Assembly: GCA_002307215.1 (NCBI GenBank) | Contig: DBTU01000058.1 | Location: 62,001-126,000, forward strand | Length of the DNA stretch: 64,000 nucleotides | Direction: 5' to 3' | DNA from: Lachnoclostridium sp. UBA1308 | GTDB lineage: Bacteria; Bacillota; Clostridia; Lachnospirales; Lachnospiraceae | Shown: positions 35,553 to 43,574 of the stretch, one piece after another | Layout of the letters: each line of letters begins with the position of its first letter | Numbering within the stretch: the stretch's first letter is position 1 | The notes under the pieces: model-generated | The model's database searches: none | What the model was told of the DNA's origin: nothing | Seen by the model: only the letters and a program-made list of their open reading frames with translations | Position numbers and translations under genes: made by a program

Positions 35553-36175
35553 CATTCTGCAAATCGTATCTTAAGATAAGTTTTTACAATATCAACACAT
35601 TTTTGATAGCCTAAGCGGCCGCTATTCAGACAAAGATCATAGTTTTTCGCATCCTGCCAGTCTCTTCCGGTGTAATATTTATAGTAATCCGATCTGCGCT
35701 TATCAATGGCAACTATCTGCCTCTCGATTTCTCTATCAGGATTATCCGATAATTCTTTAACATTTTTAATACAGTCCTCAAAGGGTGCATGCACGAATAT
35801 CCTAACTGCATTTTCATTATCCTTAAGGATAAAATCGGCACATCTTCCAATAATGATGCAGGTTTCAGTGTCTGCCAACTCTTTAATTATTTTGGCTTGG
35901 TAATTAAAAAGATTGTCATTTGATACAAACTCATCGCTGTCCGGAGGAATGATTTCTCCTTTATATACGTTGTGGGCGATTTTATATAGCGGACTTTTCT
36001 TAAGCTTTTCATCTGCCTTCGCAAATAATTGCTCATTGATACCGCTATCATCCGATGCCAGTCTTAGAAGTTCTCTGTCATAATAGGGTACCCCCAGTTC
36101 CTCAGACAACATCTTACCAATTGTTCTGCCTCCACTGCCATATCCTCTTGCGATTGTTATTACATATTTACTCAT
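35537..36175 (-). CDS. Cytidylate kinase-like P-loop protein
   Basis: A 212-residue protein of the cytidylate kinase-like family. The P-loop is ITIARGYGSGGRTIGKMLSE, followed by LGVPYYDRELLRLASDD and IIIGRCADFIL. The lid-like region reads IVAIDKRRSDYYKYYTG, and RDWQDAKNYDLCLNSGRLG closes the domain. Firmicutes carry several such paralogs, and they are distinct from the essential Cmk; the substrate is unknown. GGAG lies six bases before the ATG at 36175, and longer frames to 36214 are less likely. The last residues NSSA and the TAG stop come from the inverted repeat of element B, so the original C-terminus may have been replaced. It is the last gene of the liv operon. Confidence 0.85.
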   Translation of the reverse strand: MSKYVITIARGYGSGGRTIGKMLSEELGVPYYDRELLRLASDDSGINEQLFAKADEKLKKSPLYKIAHNVYKGEIIPPDSDEFVSNDNLFNYQAKIIKELADTETCIIIGRCADFILKDNENAVRIFVHAPFEDCIKNVKELSDNPDREIERQIVAIDKRRSDYYKYYTGRDWQDAKNYDLCLNSGRLGYQKCVDIVKTYLKIRFAECNSSA

Positions 36176-36243
36176 ACTTATCTCCATTCTACCGAAGCGT
36201 ATAAATTTGGGCATGAATTAATGGATTACTTACCTTTACAAAA

Positions 36244-36954
36244 CTATTCTCCAAGATATGCTTTCTTCACTGATTCATCGTTCATCAAAATTTTTGCATC
36301 ACCATCAAGAACAATGTTCCCTGTTTCAAGCACATAGGCACGATCAGCAATGGCAAGAGCCTTCCTCGCGTTCTGCTCCACTAAAAGTACGGTTGTTCCG
36401 CTCTTACTGATACTCGTAATAATATCAAAAATTTCCGCTACCAAAATAGGAGATAGACCCATGGACGGTTCATCCATCAAAATGATTCGCGGATGTGACA
36501 TTAGCGCACGCCCCATAGCAAGCATCTGCTGTTCACCACCGCTTAAAGTCCCCGCAAGCTGTCCCCGGCGCTCCTTCAGCCTTGGAAATCTCTTATATAT
36601 ATTATCAAGGGAAGCAGCAATTTCGCCCTGCTCTTTACGGGTGTAGGCTCCTAGCAACAGGTTATCATACACCGACAGCTGGGCGAATACTCTCCGTCCC
36701 TCCGGTACATGTGCGATTCCAAGTGATACTATCTTGTGCGCCGGAATTTTCTGAAGATCCTTACCCTCAAATAATACCTCACCTTGCTTCGCTGCAATTA
36801 ATCCCGTAATTGTATGAAGAATCGTAGTTTTGCCCGCGCCGTTTGCTCCAATCAGAGCGATGACTTCACCTTCCTTCACTTCAAAGGAAACATTCTTAAT
36901 CGCCTGTATCACTCCATAATAAACCTGTAAGTTTTTAATCTCTAGCATGGCCAT
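36244..36954 (-). CDS. livF: Branched-chain amino acid ABC transporter ATPase LivF
   Basis: The second ATPase of the LIV high-affinity transporter, 236 residues. Walker A GANGAGKTT, the Q-loop region, ABC signature LSGGEQQMLAMGRALM, Walker B IILMDEPSMGLSP and the H-loop region LVEQNARKAL are all present. LEIKNLQVYYGVIQAIKN at the start is typical of LivF. AGAGGAGG precedes the ATG. A 274-base gap full of hairpins (36955-37228) separates it from livG, unusual within such an operon. Confidence 0.95.
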   Translation of the reverse strand: MAMLEIKNLQVYYGVIQAIKNVSFEVKEGEVIALIGANGAGKTTILHTITGLIAAKQGEVLFEGKDLQKIPAHKIVSLGIAHVPEGRRVFAQLSVYDNLLLGAYTRKEQGEIAASLDNIYKRFPRLKERRGQLAGTLSGGEQQMLAMGRALMSHPRIILMDEPSMGLSPILVAEIFDIITSISKSGTTVLLVEQNARKALAIADRAYVLETGNIVLDGDAKILMNDESVKKAYLGE

Positions 36955-36978
36955 AATTCCAATCCTCCTCTAGCTCCC

Positions 36979-36995
36979 ATAGCCGCCTTAAGCGG
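36979..36995. repeat. Short hairpin before livF
   Basis: AGCCGCCTTAAGCGGCT: a 6-bp GC-rich stem about 25 bases upstream of the livF start. It is the last of five consecutive hairpins in the livG-livF gap. Confidence 0.55.
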
Positions 36996-37024
36996 CTCTC
37001 AAATCATGCTAACATAACAGCCTG

Positions 37025-37110
37025 CCTACCCTTCGAATTAGTTTGGACCGAGGATTACGCAGGCACAAACTTCTAAGTGTGAAAATTGTTCTTTATTTCA
37101 CACTAACCCA
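37025..37110. repeat. Dual-hairpin repeat element, copy 3
   Basis: Same architecture and loop (GAGGATTACGCA) as the tandem copies at 8318-8501. The first stem keeps AGTTTG/CAAACT and CC/GG around a two-base mismatch. The second stem is AGTGTGAAA with TTTCACACT, in which the sixth pair of the shared GTGAA stem is A-T where the other copies have T-A. Confidence 0.8.
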
Positions 37111-37228
37111 GCATTGCCACATAGTGGCTGCAAATGCTGATGAACGACTGTAAATATAATAATGAATTTCCAGTGGAAATCATTATTATATTTACCAAGA
37201 ATTCAACTTGCTGAATTCTTTATTCACA
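37110..37228. repeat. Cluster of three hairpins downstream of livG
   Basis: Three inverted repeats in a row: GCATTGCCA / TGGC..AATGC (about 37112-37138); the 20-odd-bp stem GTAAATATAATAATGA / TCATTATTATATTTAC (about 37151-37195); and AAGAATTCA / TGAATTCTT (about 37197-37220). None has a T-tract that would make it a clear terminator. Together with copy 3 they fill the livG-livF gap. Confidence 0.65.
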
Positions 37229-37987
37229 TTATTCACCGAGATATGCCTTGATAACCTCGGGATTATTTAGTACGTCTCCGGGAAGACCATTCGCCAACTC
37301 CTGTCCAAAGTTCAGCACAAATATTTTCTCACAGATTCCGGCTACCAATTTCATATCATGTTCAATCAGCAGGATTGTCACCTGATATTTTTCCCTGATC
37401 AGGGTGATAGTCTCCATCAACTCCGCTGTCTCTGCCGGGTTCATGCCTGCTGCCGGCTCATCCAGGAGTAAAAGCTTCGGATTGGTCGCAAGGGCTCTGG
37501 CTATCTCAAGTTTTCTCTGCTTACCGTATGGAAGATTAGAGGAAAGAGTATCTGCTTCTTTATCAAGTCCAAATACCTTCAGTATGTCAAGAGCAGTATC
37601 GTTCATCAACTTCTCCGTCTTAAAATAGGCCGGTAAACGTAAAATTCCGGAGGCAGTCGAATATCTAAAGTGATTATGGAGTCCGATTTTTACATTATCA
37701 AGCACTGATAATTCCTTAAACAGACGAATGTTTTGAAAGGTTCGTGCAATACCCATCTTATTAATCTCAATCGTACTTAAGCCCGTAATATTTACATCGT
37801 CCAGTAAGATACGTCCGCAATCCGGCTTATATACGCCGGTAAGAAGGTTAAAAGCTGTTGTTTTTCCTGCTCCGTTCGGTCCAATCAGACCATACAATTC
37901 ACCTTTTTCAATTGTTATGTTAAATGAATACACGGCTCTCAGTCCGCCAAAGGAGATACCTAAGTTTGTTACTGATAACATCGCCAT
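37229..37987 (-). CDS. livG: Branched-chain amino acid ABC transporter ATPase LivG
   Basis: The first ATPase of the LIV transporter, 252 residues. Walker A is GPNGAGKTT. The signature is LPYGKQRKLEIARALAT, the variant typical of LivG instead of LSGGQ. Walker B is LLLLDEPAAGMNP and the H-loop ILLIEHDMKLV. GGAGG lies nine bases before the ATG, and the livM stop is only four bases upstream, so the genes are tightly linked. Confidence 0.96.
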   Translation of the reverse strand: MAMLSVTNLGISFGGLRAVYSFNITIEKGELYGLIGPNGAGKTTAFNLLTGVYKPDCGRILLDDVNITGLSTIEINKMGIARTFQNIRLFKELSVLDNVKIGLHNHFRYSTASGILRLPAYFKTEKLMNDTALDILKVFGLDKEADTLSSNLPYGKQRKLEIARALATNPKLLLLDEPAAGMNPAETAELMETITLIREKYQVTILLIEHDMKLVAGICEKIFVLNFGQELANGLPGDVLNNPEVIKAYLGE

Positions 37988-37991
37988 AACG

Positions 37992-39077
37992 TTAAGCCTC
38001 CTTCTTTATCTTCGTCCGTAAAAGCCTTTGAATCGGATGGCTTTTACGCCATGCAATACAAGCAGGGTTCCAGTTAAATATCATCATTATAATTAAAACA
38101 ATTGCATAAATCAGCATACGGTAGTCATTCATGAACCTTAAATATTCCGGAAGCAAGGTCAACAAAACCGCTGCAATAATGGATCCCCTGATATTTCCGA
38201 TACCACCAAGTACAACAAATACAAGTATCATGATGGACATATTATATCCAAAGTTTTTCGGTGTTGCCATAAGACTGGATATATTATGAGAATACAATAC
38301 CCCAGCAATACCAGCCATGGAAGCTGATAAGGTAAATGCCAATAATTTAAATTTAGTAATATCAATACCCACTGATTCAGCAGCAATTCGGTTATCCCTG
38401 ATTGCCATAATTGCACGACCCGAACGAGAATGAATTAAGTTTGTAATAATTAAATAAATAGCAATCAGCAATATTACAGAAACGGTAAAAGTGGTGTCAT
38501 TTGGTGTTCCCGTTATACCCTTAGCTCCATTTAAAATAACTTTTCCGTCTCCCAACAAATTCAAAGATACTGAATCCTTCATGGAGATATGGAAACCTCT
38601 GCTGTCGAAACCAATATATAATACATTAATCACATTTTTAATTATCTCCCCGAAAGCAAGTGTAACGATTGCCAAATAGTCACCGCGAAGCCTTAGTACT
38701 ACTACCCCGATTAATGTCCCAAACAGTGCCGCAAATATCGCTCCTGTAATGATTGCTAATGAAAAACGAAGAAATGTATTATGGATAATATCCACCATGC
38801 TGTTGGAGAAGAATGCCCCTGTAAATGCACCCACGCACATAAAACCTGCATGGCCAAGACTTAATTCACCAAGGATACCCACCGTGAGGTTTAATGAAAT
38901 CGCCAAAATAGAATAATAACATAACGGAACCAACAATCCCTGCATAAGGTTTGTCAAGTTTCCTGTTACTATCATGATTTGAAATACCATATACGCAAGT
39001 ATAATTATGCCTATTGTAATCAGATTTGTCCGAGTGTTCTTATTGATGCGCTCAAAAATATTACCTCTATTATTCAT
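37992..39077 (-). CDS. livM: Branched-chain amino acid ABC transporter permease LivM
   Basis: A membrane permease, 361 residues, about ten predicted membrane segments. LNLTVGILGELSLGHAGFM and RLRGDYLAIVTLAFGEIIK are LivM hallmarks, and VGIDITKFKLLAFTLSASMA marks the coupling region. The ATG at 39077 is preferred because AGGTGG lies five bases upstream; a GTG at 39086 overlaps that site and would touch the livH stop. It sits between livH and livG as usual. Confidence 0.95.
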   Translation of the reverse strand: MNNRGNIFERINKNTRTNLITIGIIILAYMVFQIMIVTGNLTNLMQGLLVPLCYYSILAISLNLTVGILGELSLGHAGFMCVGAFTGAFFSNSMVDIIHNTFLRFSLAIITGAIFAALFGTLIGVVVLRLRGDYLAIVTLAFGEIIKNVINVLYIGFDSRGFHISMKDSVSLNLLGDGKVILNGAKGITGTPNDTTFTVSVILLIAIYLIITNLIHSRSGRAIMAIRDNRIAAESVGIDITKFKLLAFTLSASMAGIAGVLYSHNISSLMATPKNFGYNMSIMILVFVVLGGIGNIRGSIIAAVLLTLLPEYLRFMNDYRMLIYAIVLIIMMIFNWNPACIAWRKSHPIQRLLRTKIKKEA

Positions 39078-39086
39078 CAGACCCAC

Positions 39087-39968
39087 CTACACTTTCTCAT
39101 GCATCTTCTTGCCAAGAATACCGGTTGGCTTAACAAGAAGTACTATGATCAAAATCACAAAAACAATAGCATCTGCCAGCTGTGAAGAAATATAGGCCCG
39201 ACTCAATATTTCAATTACACCAAGCAGAATACCTCCAAGCATTGCTCCGGGAATAGAACCGATCCCACCAAATACCGCAGCTACGAAAGCTTTAATTCCG
39301 GGCATCGAACCGGAGGTAGAAGAAAGACTTGGATATGCCGAAAACATTAGCGCACTTGCTACCGCTGCCAGAGAGGAACCGATAGCGAAGGTAATGGCTA
39401 TGGTTTTACTTACATTAACGCCCATTAATACTGCTGCATCTTTATCTTCCGATACCGCTAACATGGCGCGACCGGTTCTTGATTTTTTAATAAATATAGA
39501 TAAAGATACCATAATGATAATACATGCAGGAATTGTAATTAATGTTTCTCCCGATATTGTAAGTTTATCTCCCGCAAGCTTTAATGCAGGTATTGATATA
39601 ACAGACGTAAATGATTTTGAATCTGCACCAAATATCAAAAGTGCTACATTCTGCAACAGATAACTAACACCGATTGCCGTAATGAGTACCGCTAACGAAG
39701 ATGCCTTTCTGAGTGGTTTATATGCAATTTTCTCAATTGTAACTCCAAGCGCCGCACAGCATACGATTGAGGCAAGTACAGCAACCGCAGGATTCATCCC
39801 CATTGAACTCATCGTAATAAATATGATATAACCACCAATCATGATAACATCGCCATGTGCAAAGTTCAACATCTTGGCAATACCATATACCATTGTATAA
39901 CCGAGCGCAATAATCGAGTAAACACTGCCAAGGCTGATTCCTTTAATCAAATAAGTAATGAAGCTCAT
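39087..39968 (-). CDS. livH: Branched-chain amino acid ABC transporter permease LivH
   Basis: A membrane permease, 293 residues, about eight membrane segments. LGSVYSIIALGYTMVYGIAKMLNFAHGDVIM is read across residues about 12-42, and the motif LNFAHGD is diagnostic. GIKAFVAAVFGGIGSIPGAM near residue 225 is also conserved. The start at 39968 follows GGGGG at a proper distance; the Met six codons upstream lies before it. It overlaps or adjoins livM and is preceded by a stem-loop after livK. Confidence 0.95.
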   Translation of the reverse strand: MSFITYLIKGISLGSVYSIIALGYTMVYGIAKMLNFAHGDVIMIGGYIIFITMSSMGMNPAVAVLASIVCCAALGVTIEKIAYKPLRKASSLAVLITAIGVSYLLQNVALLIFGADSKSFTSVISIPALKLAGDKLTISGETLITIPACIIIMVSLSIFIKKSRTGRAMLAVSEDKDAAVLMGVNVSKTIAITFAIGSSLAAVASALMFSAYPSLSSTSGSMPGIKAFVAAVFGGIGSIPGAMLGGILLGVIEILSRAYISSQLADAIVFVILIIVLLVKPTGILGKKMHEKV

Positions 39969-40104
39969 AATTACCCCCGTTTGCATACTGTTCCACTTTT
40001 GAAAAACAGCCTAATAAAAAAAGTGTATCATAGTAAATTTACTGTTACAACTTGTAAAAATATCTATTACTACCATTTTATAGTAAAACCTCAAGATATT
40101 AACA

Positions 40105-40129
40105 TGGGGACTCTTTTCCAGAGTCCCCT
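40105..40129. promoter_or_regulatory. Stem-loop between livK and livH
   Basis: GGGGACTCT and AGAGTCCCC form a 9-bp stem with a 5-base loop, not followed by T residues. It sits just past the livK stop. In ABC operons such a hairpin often protects the binding-protein mRNA and lets that gene be expressed above the permeases; this role is inferred from position. Confidence 0.6.
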
Positions 40130-40165
40130 ATGCAAGCTAATCATGTTGTGTCAAGCTATCCTATC

Positions 40166-41317
40166 TTATTCTGCCAAAGCATATTTACCATTTGAAACAA
40201 CAAATATTCTGGGAGTCTTCGTTACATCACCTTTGTCAGACCAAGTCATTCCGGTTCCGGTCAAGCCATCCACCGAAATCTCTCTCATGGCCGACGCTAG
40301 AGCTGTACCCATATCTTTAATACTCATATCCGGAGTAGCACCAGATTTTTCAATTGCTTTTTTAATAATATAAATCGCATCATAGGCATCTGCTCCAAAC
40401 TGGTTCGGTGTATCTGTGTATTTACCTTGATAAGCAGTCACAAATTTTTGTGTTGCATCGTCCTGTGAATCTGCTGAAAAAGGAGTAAGAAGCATAAGGC
40501 CTTCCGCTAATGACGTATTAAAGTTTTCTACGGTAAGAATTCCATCAAGGCCGTCGCAACCAAAGAATTTGGGGCTGTAACCAAGGTCGGAAGACTGCTG
40601 TAAAATCAAGGATGCTTCCCTATAATAAATCGGAAGAAATACAAGCTCTGCTCCACTGTCCTTTGCTTTTTGAAGCTGTACGGAAAAATCAGATTTACTG
40701 TCAGAAGTAAATGCTTCTTCTGCTACTACCTGAAGATTCTGATTAGCAGCTTCTCCCTTGAAGGATGCTTCAATACCTGAGGAGTAAATATCAGAGCTAT
40801 CATAGATAATTGCAATTTTCGTAGCAAGACCTTTCTCCGCAATATACTTAGCAGAGGCAATGCCCTGATTAGGATCGGTAAAGCACACCTGAAACATATT
40901 GCTATATTTCAGAACATCAACAGAGGATGCAGAGGGCGTAAGCTCAAACATTCCGTCTTCATTTGTCTTCTCAATCACAGATGCACAGGCACCTGAAGTT
41001 ACAGTTCCCATAAGGAGCTTGATACCTTTGTCTTTTAATGTATTATAAGCATTTACTGCTTTCTCACCATCAGATTCATCATCTGCAAACATCAATTCCA
41101 ACTTTGTACCATTAATACCTCCTGCCGCATTGATTTCATCAACTGCCAGCTGAGCACCATTTTGAACCCCTTGTCCGTATACCGCATTATCTCCTGATGT
41201 CGGACCGATACCGCCGATATAGAATTTGTCATTCTTTGCTTTTGCACAGCCAGTGAAGCCTGTTGCCACTAAGCTAAGTGCCAACAATATGCATACTAAC
41301 TTTCTCATCTTCTTCAT
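40166..41317 (-). CDS. livK: Branched-chain amino acid-binding lipoprotein LivK-type
   Basis: The extracellular binding protein, 383 residues, of periplasmic-binding-protein type I (peripla_BP_6). The signal peptide ends in the lipobox ATGFTGC, so Cys24 is lipidated. FYIGGIGPTSGDNAVYGQG, the ligand-site opening, and GTVTSGACASVIEKTNEDG are typical of the family. The ATG at 41317 has GGAGG 10 bases upstream; a longer frame reaches 41344. A consensus promoter precedes it, so it heads the livKHMGF operon. The amino acid bound (Leu/Ile/Val or other) is not proven by sequence. Confidence 0.93.
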   Translation of the reverse strand: MKKMRKLVCILLALSLVATGFTGCAKAKNDKFYIGGIGPTSGDNAVYGQGVQNGAQLAVDEINAAGGINGTKLELMFADDESDGEKAVNAYNTLKDKGIKLLMGTVTSGACASVIEKTNEDGMFELTPSASSVDVLKYSNMFQVCFTDPNQGIASAKYIAEKGLATKIAIIYDSSDIYSSGIEASFKGEAANQNLQVVAEEAFTSDSKSDFSVQLQKAKDSGAELVFLPIYYREASLILQQSSDLGYSPKFFGCDGLDGILTVENFNTSLAEGLMLLTPFSADSQDDATQKFVTAYQGKYTDTPNQFGADAYDAIYIIKKAIEKSGATPDMSIKDMGTALASAMREISVDGLTGTGMTWSDKGDVTKTPRIFVVSNGKYALAE

Positions 41318-41375
41318 AATCAATTCTCCTCCAATTATTAACATTACTTATAAATTTTATACGATTCCCTAATAT

Positions 41376-41404
41376 ATAATAACCGCCTAAAAATATCTTG
41401 TCAA
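41376..41404 (-). promoter_or_regulatory. Promoter of the liv operon
   Basis: TTGACA (41399-41404), 17-base spacer, TATTAT (41376-41381) on the minus strand, about 60 bases before livK. Confidence 0.75.
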
Positions 41405-41495
41405 TACATATTATAAACAAATTCGTTTCAATTAATTCCAATAAATTCCGATGGTTTTTGCTATAAACTCAAAAAGCAACCTTATGAAACAACAA

Positions 41496-41573
41496 AGGAG
41501 CATTATGCCATCTATTGTAATTTTCTGCCTCTCACATCCAACAGAAAACTCTCAATACAAGCATCATGCTCCT
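41496..41573. terminator. Long double inverted repeat after the zinc-ribbon gene
   Basis: AGGAGCATTATGC pairs with GCATCATGCTCCT, and a weaker inner pair (TTGTAATTTTCTG / CAGAAAACT..TACAA) lies inside. On the minus strand it ends in CTCCTTTGTTGTTT, so it may terminate the zinc-ribbon transcript. Its build also resembles the small palindromic repeats elsewhere in the window. Confidence 0.5.
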
Positions 41574-41603
41574 ATAAAACAGCTATGTTATTCCACTAAT
41601 TTA

Positions 41604-41888
41604 TTACAATTCACCGCCACACTTATCGCAAAATTCGAGACCTTCCAGTGTGATACCACCGCAGTCCGGACAAATAATTTTAGCCGGATGTATCTCCCTC
41701 TCCAGAATCTCGTAGGTTTCCTGATCTTCTTGGTTTACTGCATTGTCACCTGATGTTACCTCCGTGCTCTTCGTATCCTCTTCCTCCCGATCTTCCTCCT
41801 CCATATTAAAAAAGGTTGGTTTTCGGCCATGAGCATGGGTTTTGCTTTGCTGTCCTTTCTCATTAAAAATACGTCCTAAAAAAGACAT
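41604..41888 (-). CDS. Small zinc-ribbon protein
   Basis: A 94-residue protein of unknown function. The C-terminal zinc ribbon is CPDCGGITLEGLEFCDKCG, with two CxxC knuckles 11 residues apart. The middle is highly acidic (MEEEDREEEDTKS and following Glu/Asp), so the chain before the ribbon is probably disordered. GGGGG lies a suitable distance ahead of the ATG at 41888. It follows the ClpX-type gene by 80 bases and may be co-expressed; an adaptor role would be speculation. Confidence 0.72.
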   Translation of the reverse strand: MSFLGRIFNEKGQQSKTHAHGRKPTFFNMEEEDREEEDTKSTEVTSGDNAVNQEDQETYEILEREIHPAKIICPDCGGITLEGLEFCDKCGGEL

Positions 41889-41968
41889 TGGTTTCCCCCA
41901 ATCCGTAAAATATTGTGACTATTCAGCCACCGCGGTTCCATCGAGATACAAATAATCTACTCTGATCA

Positions 41969-43393
41969 TCAGCCTGCAGAATTCTTTGCACTCAGTCGTT
42001 TCGCTTGAGCGCTACCTCTCATCTCTATCAGCGGAACTCCTTTTCCTTCGATATAATCCCTTGTAATCAAAACCCTGCCAATATTATCATCCTTCGGAAT
42101 CTCATACATAATATCTAGCATTAGCTCCTCAAGTATTGCACGAAGTGCCCTTGCTCCGGTTTTCTTCTCAATCGCCTTATCCGCAATTGCTTCTAAGGCT
42201 TCGGGATCAAATTGGAGTTCAACCTCATCCATCGCAAGCAGCTTCTGATATTGCCTGAGAATTGCATTCTTTGGTTCCTTCAGTACCTGAACCAGCATTT
42301 CCTTTGTTAATCCTTCCAAGGTATACAGAATAGGAAGTCTTCCAAGAAATTCCGGAATCATTCCATACTCCCTCAAATCATCCAAATTTACTTTCGAAAT
42401 CAGATTCAGATCAGCATCATGCTTATCCTTAAGATCTGCTTTAAAACCTATAGAGCTCTGTTTGTTCAATCTTGTCTTAATAATCTTATCCAGATCCGGA
42501 AATGCCCCTCCACAAATAAATAGAATGTTCTGCGTATTGACAGTAGTCAACGGCACCATAGCATTTTTTGAAGTTGCTCCAACCGGCACTTCTATATCAC
42601 TACCCTCTAAAAGTTTGAGAAGTCCCTGTTGTACGGATTCTCCACTGACATCCCTGCTGTTGGTATTCCTCTTCTTGGCTATTTTATCAATCTCGTCAAT
42701 GAATACGATTCCACGCTCGGCCTTCTTGACATCGTTGCCTGCTGCCTGAAGAAGCTTCGAAATAACACTCTCAACATCGTCACCGATATAGCCTGCCTCG
42801 GTCAGGGATGTTGCATCCGTTATGGCAAGCGGAACATTCAGTAGCTTGGCAAGGGTCTTAACCAAATAGGTCTTGCCGCTTCCGGTAGGACCTATCATCA
42901 GCATGTTGGATTTTTCTATCTCAACTTCAGAATCGATCATGGTGCCGATTCTTTTATAATGATTATAAACCGCAACCGATATCACCTTCTTTGCATGCTC
43001 TTGTCCAATGATGAACTCATCGAGGCTTGCCTTAATAATATGTGGTGAAGGAATACTCTTTTTGTCAAACTGCTCCGGTTCAACTTCCTCCTCGGTCTTA
43101 CTCTTCTTTAACTTCTGCGCCTGCGGGATCTCATTTTGAAGATTCGATAGATTCATCATGCTAGGGGAAAACCCCATCATTTGCAGGTAAGGATTATCGC
43201 CTTTGTTGATTGTATCAAAGGTCTTCTGCATACAATCTGAGCAGATACTAATCTGATTCGGAATATGTATCATCTTGCCAACCTTACTCTCCGGTCTGCG
43301 GCAAAGATAGCAAACTTCCTCATAATCCTCATGTTCCTTGGAGCCATTCCCATCTATATTCTTATTATTCATGTTATCATCAATATTACTCAT
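41969..43393 (-). CDS. clpX: ClpX-type AAA+ unfoldase
   Basis: An ATP-driven protein unfoldase of 474 residues. The zinc-binding domain has Cys28, 31, 51 and 54. The AAA+ core has Walker A GPTGSGKT (168-175), pore loop GYIG (201-204; GYVG is usual), Walker B FIDEID (231-236) and sensor/arginine motifs late in the chain. The IGF loop (315-317) that docks on ClpP is intact. The linker between zinc finger and core is longer and less conserved than in standard ClpX, and neither clpP nor tig is adjacent. It could be the only ClpX or a second paralog; the rest of the genome would decide. AAGGAGGAG precedes the start. Confidence 0.85.
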   Translation of the reverse strand: MSNIDDNMNNKNIDGNGSKEHEDYEEVCYLCRRPESKVGKMIHIPNQISICSDCMQKTFDTINKGDNPYLQMMGFSPSMMNLSNLQNEIPQAQKLKKSKTEEEVEPEQFDKKSIPSPHIIKASLDEFIIGQEHAKKVISVAVYNHYKRIGTMIDSEVEIEKSNMLMIGPTGSGKTYLVKTLAKLLNVPLAITDATSLTEAGYIGDDVESVISKLLQAAGNDVKKAERGIVFIDEIDKIAKKRNTNSRDVSGESVQQGLLKLLEGSDIEVPVGATSKNAMVPLTTVNTQNILFICGGAFPDLDKIIKTRLNKQSSIGFKADLKDKHDADLNLISKVNLDDLREYGMIPEFLGRLPILYTLEGLTKEMLVQVLKEPKNAILRQYQKLLAMDEVELQFDPEALEAIADKAIEKKTGARALRAILEELMLDIMYEIPKDDNIGRVLITRDYIEGKGVPLIEMRGSAQAKRLSAKNSAG

Positions 43394-43511
43394 GTTTCTC
43401 CTCCTTACTGCGCTGCCTTTTAGCGCATCGCTGCCTTTCGCGCATCAGTACTACAAACAAATATATCAAGATTATATCTTATTAAATGAATTCCTTCAAT
43501 AGGCTAATAGA

Positions 43512-43552
43512 AAATACCGGATTGCAAATCTCATGATTTGTAATCCGGTATT
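43512..43552. terminator. Bidirectional terminator hairpin after htrA
   Basis: AAATACCGGATTGCAAATC and GATTTGTAATCCGGTATTT form a 19-bp stem with one wobble mismatch and a 3-base loop, with A/T-rich flanks. It lies 23 bases past the htrA stop. Confidence 0.8.
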
Positions 43553-43574
43553 TCATTATAGAATATCAAAGCAT

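Noticed and set aside
40105..40129. Intrinsic terminator after livK
   Set aside because: The stem is strong but no T-tract follows on the minus strand, so a stabilising stem-loop is more likely.
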